Translations under genes and position numbers: made by a program
Assembly (NCBI GenBank): GCA_947631785.1
Contig: CANRMR010000006.1
Location: 1 to 59,449, forward strand
Reading direction: 5' to 3'
DNA: 59,449 bases
Source: an uncultured Clostridia bacterium
GTDB lineage: Bacteria > Bacillota > Clostridia > TANB77 > CAG-508
Part shown: positions 52,970 through 59,449 of the stretch, in pieces
Position numbering within the stretch: the first letter of the stretch is position 1
How the letters are laid out: each line of letters starts with the position of its first letter
The notes under the pieces: model-generated
Databases searched by the model: none
What the model was told of the DNA's origin: nothing
The model's input: only the letters and a program-made list of their open reading frames with translations

Positions 52970-53200
52970 ATGGAACAAATATTAAAAACAATGATTGAAT
53001 CTTTAGTTGAAAATAAGGAAGATGTTACAATTAATCAAAAAGGTGATGAAAAATATATTACTTTTGAAGTTAAGGTAAATAATAGCGATATGGGGAAGGT
53101 AATTGGAAGACAAGGTAAAATGGCAAAATCTATTCGTACAATAATGAAAGCAATTGCTTCAAAAGAAAATAAAAAAGTTCAAGTTGAGTTTATAGGATAA
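52970..53200 (+). CDS. khpA: KH-domain RNA-binding protein KhpA
   Basis: DMGKVIGRQGKMAKSIRTIMKA KH motif; between rpsP and rimM. Confidence 0.92.
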   Translation: MEQILKTMIESLVENKEDVTINQKGDEKYITFEVKVNNSDMGKVIGRQGKMAKSIRTIMKAIASKENKKVQVEFIG

Positions 53201-53207
53201 TATAAAT

Positions 53208-53714
53208 ATGGATGAGTATTTAGAAATTGGGCAAATTGTAAATTCGTATGGAATAAAAGGATTTTTAAAAGTAGTTCCTTTTACAGATGATATAACCAGA
53301 TTTGAAAAATTAAAAACCGTTTATATTCAATATAAAAACAATTTAGAAGAAGTAGAAATAGAAGAAGTAAAATTTCATAAAAACTTGGTTTTATTAAAAG
53401 TAAAGGGAGTAAATACAATTGAAGATACACTAAAATATAAAAACTGTTATTTAAAAATAAATAGAAAAGATGCAGTTGTTCTTCCAGAAGATACTTATTT
53501 TATTGTTGATTTAATTGGAATTAAAGTATATGACCAAGACGAAAATAATATTGGAACAATTATTGATGTTTTTCCAACAGGAAGTAATGATGTTTACGTT
53601 GTAAAAAACGAATTAGGAAAACAAATTTTATTACCTGCAATTAGCAGTGTAATAAAACAAGTAGATATACCAAATAAAAAAATGAAGGTAAATCTAATAG
53701 AAGGGCTTGTTTAA
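53208..53714 (+). CDS. rimM: 16S rRNA processing protein RimM
   Basis: EIGQIVNSYGIKGFLKVVPFTDD...YFIVDLIGIKVY. Confidence 0.92.
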   Translation: MDEYLEIGQIVNSYGIKGFLKVVPFTDDITRFEKLKTVYIQYKNNLEEVEIEEVKFHKNLVLLKVKGVNTIEDTLKYKNCYLKINRKDAVVLPEDTYFIVDLIGIKVYDQDENNIGTIIDVFPTGSNDVYVVKNELGKQILLPAISSVIKQVDIPNKKMKVNLIEGLV

Positions 53715-53715
53715 A

Positions 53716-54384
53716 ATGAAAATTGATGTTCTAACGCTTTTTCCTGAAATGTTTTCGCCACTAAAAGAAAGCATTATAGGTAAAGCAATAGAAAAAAAAA
53801 TAATTAATTTAGAACTTGTAAATATGCGTGACTTTTCAAAAGATAAGCATAAAAAAGTAGACGATACACCTTATGGTGGTGGGGCTGGTATGGTTATTAG
53901 ACCAGATGTTGTCTATGATGCATATAATTCTTTAAAAATAAAGGAAAATTCAAAGTTAATTTATTTATCTCCACAAGGAAAAACTTTGACACAAGAAAAA
54001 GTAATTAGTTTAAGTAAGGAAGAACATTTAATTTTACTTTGCGGACATTATGAAGGAATAGATCAAAGAGTAATAGATGTTTTAAATCCAGAAGAAATTT
54101 CTATAGGAGATTATGTTTTAACAGGAGGGGAACTTCCTGCTATGGTACTAATTGATTCTGTTGCAAGATATATAAAAGGAGTTTTAAGTGAAGAATCCAT
54201 TAATGAAGAATCTTTTTCAAATAAACTTTTAGAATATCCTCAATATACAAGGCCAGAAATATTTTTAAACAAAAAGGTACCAGAGGTTTTAATTTCAGGA
54301 CATCATGAAAACATAAAAAAATGGAGACAAGAACAAGCAATAGAAATAACAAATAAAAAAAGACCAGATTTATTAAAAAAATAA
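53716..54384 (+). CDS. trmD: tRNA (guanine-N1)-methyltransferase
   Basis: MKIDVLTLFPEMFSPLKESIIGKA; DDTPYGGGAGMV; LLCGHYEGIDQRV. Confidence 0.96.
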   Translation: MKIDVLTLFPEMFSPLKESIIGKAIEKKIINLELVNMRDFSKDKHKKVDDTPYGGGAGMVIRPDVVYDAYNSLKIKENSKLIYLSPQGKTLTQEKVISLSKEEHLILLCGHYEGIDQRVIDVLNPEEISIGDYVLTGGELPAMVLIDSVARYIKGVLSEESINEESFSNKLLEYPQYTRPEIFLNKKVPEVLISGHHENIKKWRQEQAIEITNKKRPDLLKK

Positions 54385-54453
54385 TCAAAATAAAATATGT
54401 ATTTATTAAAATACCGCTAGTTTATTTTGAAAAGAAAGGAAGGAAAGAAAAAA

Positions 54454-55041
54454 ATGGATATTATTAAATCAATTGAACATGAACAATTAAAAAATAAAGT
54501 GCCTGTATTAGATGTAGGAAATACAGTAAGAGTTCATGTAAGAGTAAAAGAAGGAAACAGAGAAAGAATTCAAGTATTTGAAGGAATTATTATTAAAAAA
54601 CAAGGTGGAGGATTACAAGAAACATTTACAGTAAGAAGAATTTCTTATGGAGTAGGTGTTGAAAAAACATTTTTATTACATTCACCAATGGTAGAAAAAA
54701 TTGAAGTAGTAAGAGTAGGTAAAGCAAGAAGAGCAAAACTATTCTACTTAAGAGACAGAATTGGTAAAGCATCTAAGACAAAAGAAAAATTAGGTGCAAG
54801 AATTGAAACAAAAGAAATTGTTTTAAAAGAAGAAATGCAAGAAGCAAAAGAGAAAGTAGAAACTAATGTAGCTGAGGCACCAGAAGAAGCACCAGCTGTA
54901 GAAACTGAAAATCCAGTAGTAGAAGAAACAGTAGATACAGTAAAAGAAGAAGTAGTAGAAGAAGTTAAAGAAGAAAAAGCAAAAACAGATAAAAAAGAAG
55001 AAAAAGTAGAAGAACAAAAAGAAGCTAAGAAAGAAGAATAA
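54454..55041 (+). CDS. rplS: 50S ribosomal protein L19 with long acidic/Lys-rich C-terminal extension
   Basis: [73 protein letters not shown]; ~75-residue E/K/V-rich tail. Confidence 0.93.
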   Translation: MDIIKSIEHEQLKNKVPVLDVGNTVRVHVRVKEGNRERIQVFEGIIIKKQGGGLQETFTVRRISYGVGVEKTFLLHSPMVEKIEVVRVGKARRAKLFYLRDRIGKASKTKEKLGARIETKEIVLKEEMQEAKEKVETNVAEAPEEAPAVETENPVVEETVDTVKEEVVEEVKEEKAKTDKKEEKVEEQKEAKKEE

Positions 55042-55052
55042 AATATTAAAAT

Positions 55053-55082
55053 AGGATTGCAATTATGCAATCCTATTTTTCT
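55053..55082. terminator. terminator hairpin between rplS and lonB-like gene
   Basis: ataggattgcaattatgcaatcctattttt. Confidence 0.75.
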
Positions 55083-55087
55083 GTAAT

Positions 55088-57472
55088 TTATTGTCTTAAA
55101 CTACTTGCTTTTGCATATTTTTTTAATTTTTCATAAACCATATAATTTACTGTTCCAGCTGGGAAATTTCCGTTTGAATCTTTTTTTCCAGCAGGTACAC
55201 CAGTTAAAATTTCTATACCCTCGTCAATTGTAGAAATAGCATATATATGGAATTTTTTATTTTTAACAGCTTCAACGATTTCATCTGATAAATTTAAGTT
55301 TCGTACATTTTGTATTGGTATCATAACACCATGAGAACCATCTAAATTTCTCATTTTACATACTTGATAGAAGCCTTCTATTTTTTCATTTACGCCACCA
55401 ATTGGTTGTATTTCACCTTTTTGATTAACTGAACCAGTAACTGCAATTGCTTGGTTAATTGGCATATTAGATAAACTAGATAGTATTGCATAAAGCTCAG
55501 TACTAGATGCACTATCACCATCTACACCATTGTATAGTTGTTCAAAACAAATACTTGCACTTAAAGATAGTGGAATATTTTGAGCAAAAGTTTGACCTAA
55601 ATATCCATTTAATATAAGTACACCTTTAGAATGGGTAGAACCAGAAAGTTCAACTTCTCTTTCAATATTAATAATTCCATTTTTACCAGCATAAGTATTT
55701 GCAGTAATTTTTGAAGGTTTTCCAAATGTATAATCTCCAATTGTCATAACTGTTAATCCATTAATTTGTCCAACACTGAAACCACTTGTATCAATAAGCA
55801 AAGTATTATCTTTTATCATTTCAGAATATTTTGAATCATATTTTTTAATACGGTCAATACGTTCAGCTAATGCTTTTTTTACATATTCTTCTGTAACAAC
55901 TTTTGCTTTATCCATTTTTGCCCATGTACAGCTTTCAGCTACAATTTGGGATAAATCATCAAAACGAGTAGAAAGTTTTTCTTTATCATCTGCAAGTTTT
56001 GAAGAATATTCTACAACTTTGGCTACTGCTGTTTTATCCATATGAGGTAAATCTTCTTGTTCACAAAAACCATGAATAAATCTAGCAATTTTTTGCATAT
56101 TTTCATCATTTCTTGGAGCATCTTCTTCAAATTCTGCCTTGATTTTAAATAGTTTTCTAAAGTCACTATCCATAGAAAGTAGGGTATGGTAAATATTTGC
56201 ATTTCCAATTAAAACTACTTTTAAAGATAATGGAATAGGTTCTGGTTTTAAAGAAATCATTACCATGCTAGAGCGTTGATCTAGACTATTTTCAATACTA
56301 ATTTCTTTTACACGTAAAGCTTTTTTTAGCGCTTCATAGCAAACTGAATTTGCAAGAAGGTCTTTAGCTTGTAATATAATATAACCACCATTTGCACGAT
56401 GCAATAAACCTGGCTTTAACATAGTATAGTCAGTTTTTAAAGCTCCAAAATAATTTTCATATTCTAACTTACCAAATAAATTATGATAGGTATAGTTTGT
56501 ATCCATTATAACTGGAGCACCTTCTAAACGACTATTGTCAACAAATAAATTAACCCTATAATTCATCCAAGGTTTAACTGGTTCTGGTTTTGGACCAGGA
56601 GTTTGATCTTTACTAGTATTATCTGGTGTAGTAAATGCAGATATATTTTTTAGAATATCAATTTTTATGTTATTTAAAAAATTGTTTATTTTTTTGTTTC
56701 TTTTAAATTTTGTTTTAATGTAATTTATATGAACGTTTACTGTAAGAAGAGCAATGTTTGATTGCCATTCTTGTATTTTATTATCAGATTCTCTTTCAAT
56801 TGCTTTAATTTCGCTAATTGCATCCATAATTTGCTCTTGAACAATACTAGATTTGTCTTCGAATTCTTGTTTAATAGAATCATCTAATTTTTCAAATTCT
56901 TCTTCTTGCAAAGTTTTACCCTCTAATACAGGCATCATATAAATACCATTTTGAGCAGCTTTAACTTCAAAGCCATATTTAATAGATTCTTTATTTAATT
57001 TCTCTAATAAAAGAGCACGTTTTTCTTCAAATTCTTGTTTAATTAAAGCTTTTTCTTTTTCAAAGTCTTCATTACTAAAGGTGCTTTTTATATCTGCACG
57101 AATATCTTTAATAAACTGGTCCATGCTTTCTTTAAATTCTTTTCCTTGACCTGCAGGAAGTGAAACTGCAATAGGTTCATTTGGATTATCAAAATTATAA
57201 ATATAGCACCAATCATGAGGAATTTTTTTCTTTTTAGATAATCTTTGAAGATAATTTTTAGCATACATAGTTTTTCCTACGCCTGTAGGACCTTCAATGT
57301 AAATATTATAGCCATTTACATCTACATTAATGCCAAATTCAAAAGCTTTAATTCCTCTGTCTTGTCCAATACCTGTGTCAATAGATGTTAGTTCTTCTGT
57401 AGTTTCAAAAGTAAAATTTTTTGGGTCACAATACTTTTTTAAATCTTTGTAATTCAATTCATTTTTTTTCAT
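55088..57472 (-). CDS. LonB-like AAA/Lon-family protease
   Basis: IYIEGPTGVGKTMYAKNYLQRL; catalytic GDSASSTELYAILSSLSNMPINQAIAVTGSVNQKGEIQPIGGVNEKIEGFY. Confidence 0.92.
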   Translation of the reverse strand: MKKNELNYKDLKKYCDPKNFTFETTEELTSIDTGIGQDRGIKAFEFGINVDVNGYNIYIEGPTGVGKTMYAKNYLQRLSKKKKIPHDWCYIYNFDNPNEPIAVSLPAGQGKEFKESMDQFIKDIRADIKSTFSNEDFEKEKALIKQEFEEKRALLLEKLNKESIKYGFEVKAAQNGIYMMPVLEGKTLQEEEFEKLDDSIKQEFEDKSSIVQEQIMDAISEIKAIERESDNKIQEWQSNIALLTVNVHINYIKTKFKRNKKINNFLNNIKIDILKNISAFTTPDNTSKDQTPGPKPEPVKPWMNYRVNLFVDNSRLEGAPVIMDTNYTYHNLFGKLEYENYFGALKTDYTMLKPGLLHRANGGYIILQAKDLLANSVCYEALKKALRVKEISIENSLDQRSSMVMISLKPEPIPLSLKVVLIGNANIYHTLLSMDSDFRKLFKIKAEFEEDAPRNDENMQKIARFIHGFCEQEDLPHMDKTAVAKVVEYSSKLADDKEKLSTRFDDLSQIVAESCTWAKMDKAKVVTEEYVKKALAERIDRIKKYDSKYSEMIKDNTLLIDTSGFSVGQINGLTVMTIGDYTFGKPSKITANTYAGKNGIINIEREVELSGSTHSKGVLILNGYLGQTFAQNIPLSLSASICFEQLYNGVDGDSASSTELYAILSSLSNMPINQAIAVTGSVNQKGEIQPIGGVNEKIEGFYQVCKMRNLDGSHGVMIPIQNVRNLNLSDEIVEAVKNKKFHIYAISTIDEGIEILTGVPAGKKDSNGNFPAGTVNYMVYEKLKKYAKASSLRQ

Positions 57473-57513
57473 TTGAATAAATCTCTCCTTTTTTAAATTT
57501 TTTCGTATGTAAA

Positions 57514-57968
57514 TTAAAGTACCTTTGTCATAATAATAGCATTTACATTTCCGGTTATAATAATTCTTTCTAAAACCAATTTTTTTAAAATTTAATTTTT
57601 CGTATAATCCGAATAGCAGAAGTATTATTTTCCTTTACTTCAAGTGTTATAGATAAAATATCATCTTTTTGTTTAGCAAGTTTAACCAATTCAGATAATA
57701 ATATAAGTCCATAACCTTGTCTTCTTTTTGATTTTCTGATAGCAATATTTGTAATATGAACTTCTTTGTAGCCAAACCAAATACCAGCAAAACCAACAAT
57801 ATAATTGTTTTCTTTTAAAACAATATATTTAGAATTTGGATTTGAAAGTTCTAACTTAAAAGTAGAAATATTCCAAAAATCATCAAATTCGTCTAAAAGA
57901 GAAGAAGAAATTTCTTCTAAATCTTCTAATGTCATTTGAGATATTTTAGTATTCATTTTTACAATCAT
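57514..57968 (-). CDS. rimI: ribosomal-protein-alanine N-acetyltransferase RimI-like, two +1 shifts at CGG codons
   Basis: ...IAIRKSKRRQGYGLILLSELVKLAK...SITLEVKENNTSAI-(C)-GLYEKLNFKKIGFRKNYYN-(C)-GNVNAIIMTKVL*; AIGLYEKLxFKxIGxRKNYY...AIIM is the typical RimI C-terminus; adjacent to tsaB/tsaE. Confidence 0.9.
57550..57553 (-). other. in-frame CGGA +1 frameshift/quadruplet site 2 in rimI
   Basis: TAT TAT AAC C GGA AAT GTA AAT GCT ATT ATT ATG; in phase after first shift. Confidence 0.8.
57608..57611 (-). other. in-frame CGGA +1 frameshift/quadruplet site 1 in rimI
   Basis: GCT ATT C GGA TTA TAC GAA AAA TTA; 0 frame ends RIIRKIKF*. Confidence 0.85.
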
Positions 57969-58016
57969 CCCTTCTAAGTCACAAATCTCTAGTTGGAAAA
58001 GAATTGTAATTATTTT

Positions 58017-58703
58017 TTAAGCTTTTCCCTCCAATAAAATTTCTGCACTAGACTTTTTTAGGTATAAAGGTATAGGAGCAGACATTTCATTTTTCCTCCA
58101 CTTATTAAAAGCTGCTATTCCAACTGTAAATGCATTAGATTCATCTGTATTAAATTTTGCATTTTTTCCTAATTTAGATTCTATCATATCTTTGTAAAGT
58201 ATGCTAGCATTTCCGACAAAAAAAATTTTTTTATCACAATTTTCTAATTTTTTTATCGTATTTTCAATAGAATCGAAAAAATAATCGCCTTTTTTATAAT
58301 AAATTCCATCTTTATTTTGTGTAAAAATTCCAGCATATACATTATTATGTTTTGCATCAATTAAGGAACATACATATGAGTCTTTAGCATTTTTTACTAA
58401 ATATGCTAAAGATTTTAAAGAGCTAATGCCAACACATGGTTTTAATGTAACATCACCAAATGCATCTATTGTAGATATGCCAATACGTATTCCTGTAAAA
58501 GAACCAGGTCCTTTATTGCAAGCAAATAAATCTATGTCATTTAATGATAAATTACATTTTTTAAAAATTGTATCTATAAGTGGCATTAAATTTACACTAT
58601 GAGTATTAGAATCATTTGTATATAAATGCGAAATTAAAGTAGAATTTTCTAAAAGTGCAACAGAACATATTTCAGATGCTGTATCTATAGCCAATATTTT
58701 CAT
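58017..58703 (-). CDS. tsaB: tRNA threonylcarbamoyladenosine biosynthesis protein TsaB
   Basis: MKILAIDTASEICSVALLENSTLISH...FACNKGPGSFTGIRIGISTIDAFG. Confidence 0.95.
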   Translation of the reverse strand: MKILAIDTASEICSVALLENSTLISHLYTNDSNTHSVNLMPLIDTIFKKCNLSLNDIDLFACNKGPGSFTGIRIGISTIDAFGDVTLKPCVGISSLKSLAYLVKNAKDSYVCSLIDAKHNNVYAGIFTQNKDGIYYKKGDYFFDSIENTIKKLENCDKKIFFVGNASILYKDMIESKLGKNAKFNTDESNAFTVGIAAFNKWRKNEMSAPIPLYLKKSSAEILLEGKA

Positions 58704-59161
58704 AAAATACCTCCTAAAAAAGTATCGTTATATTTATTTCCAATAAAATTTATTTCTAAATTACGAATATTTTCGTTATCATTATCTCTATTAAAATCTA
58801 TTTTAATGAAACTTTCAGGAAGTGCATCTTCAATAATATCTCCCCATTCAATAATGCATATTCCTTGATTAAAATAATCAGGTCCTCCAATATCATAAAA
58901 TTCAGAAGAAGAATGCAGACGATAAGCATCAAAATGATAAATATTTACATTGCCATTTTTATATTCATTTACTATTGTAAATGTAGGACTAGAAATTTCT
59001 TTTTCTAAATTAAAATAACTTAAAAAGCCCTCTGTAAACTTTGTTTTACCAGAGCCTAAATCACCACAAAGAACAACAACATCGAAAGAAGATAATTTAC
59101 TTGCAATTTTTCTTCCTAAATTTATAGTTTCAGCTTCTGAATGAGAAACATAAGTAATCAT
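58700..59161 (-). CDS. tsaE: tRNA threonylcarbamoyladenosine biosynthesis ATPase TsaE
   Basis: VVLCGDLGSGKTKFTEGFLSYF...SSPTFTIVNEY...HFDAYRL. Confidence 0.95.
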   Translation of the reverse strand: MITYVSHSEAETINLGRKIASKLSSFDVVVLCGDLGSGKTKFTEGFLSYFNLEKEISSPTFTIVNEYKNGNVNIYHFDAYRLHSSSEFYDIGGPDYFNQGICIIEWGDIIEDALPESFIKIDFNRDNDNENIRNLEINFIGNKYNDTFLGGIL

Positions 59162-59375
59162 AAAAAACTCCTTTTATTGTCATATATTATTTGTTACATT
59201 TTATCTTAATTTTATTATTTTGTAAAGAGTAAATAAAAATTATGTAAATAAATATTAAATGTTTAATTAGTGTAGTTTAGATATATAAAAAAATTTTATA
59301 TATTAAATTTTTTTACAAAATCTATTGACAAATAAGAAAATAACCTTTATACTTTATAAGTGTCAATAATAAATT

Positions 59376-59449
<74 letters not shown>

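Overview
The window is a 59.4 kb low-GC chromosomal segment from a spore-forming member of the Clostridia. It carries mostly housekeeping genes: pyrG, prmC, whiA, hemW, tig-clpP-clpX, murE-mraY-ftsW-murG, thyX, nth, pyk, recJ, relA, miaB, mutS, proS, ylxM-ffh-rpsP-khpA-rimM-trmD-rplS, a lonB-like protease and tsaB/tsaE/rimI. It also has a few accessory islands: a Y-family polymerase remnant, a MNT/HEPN pair, a RelE/ParE-type pair, two prepilin-like surface proteins and palindromic repeats. The main finding concerns the codon CGG. I scanned every CGG by eye against the reading frames and found 12 in-frame occurrences in nine genes (vanW-like x2, clpX, ftsW, fic, recJ, DUF2207 x2, asnB, LamG-prepilin, rimI x2). 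None of the 12 is best read as an ordinary sense codon. In all 12, conserved protein sequence continues only if the ribosome skips the C and reads the following GGA/GGT as glycine (net +1, CGGN -> Gly). All other CGG trinucleotides in coding sequence are out of frame and harmless. The preceding codon is not conserved, and I saw no shared Shine-Dalgarno-like or slippery motif, so the signal appears to be the in-frame CGG itself. This suggests that CGG is unassigned as arginine in this organism and works as a genome-wide +1 frameshift or quadruplet (CGGN = Gly) codon. A systematic sequencing or assembly artefact remains the main alternative to exclude.
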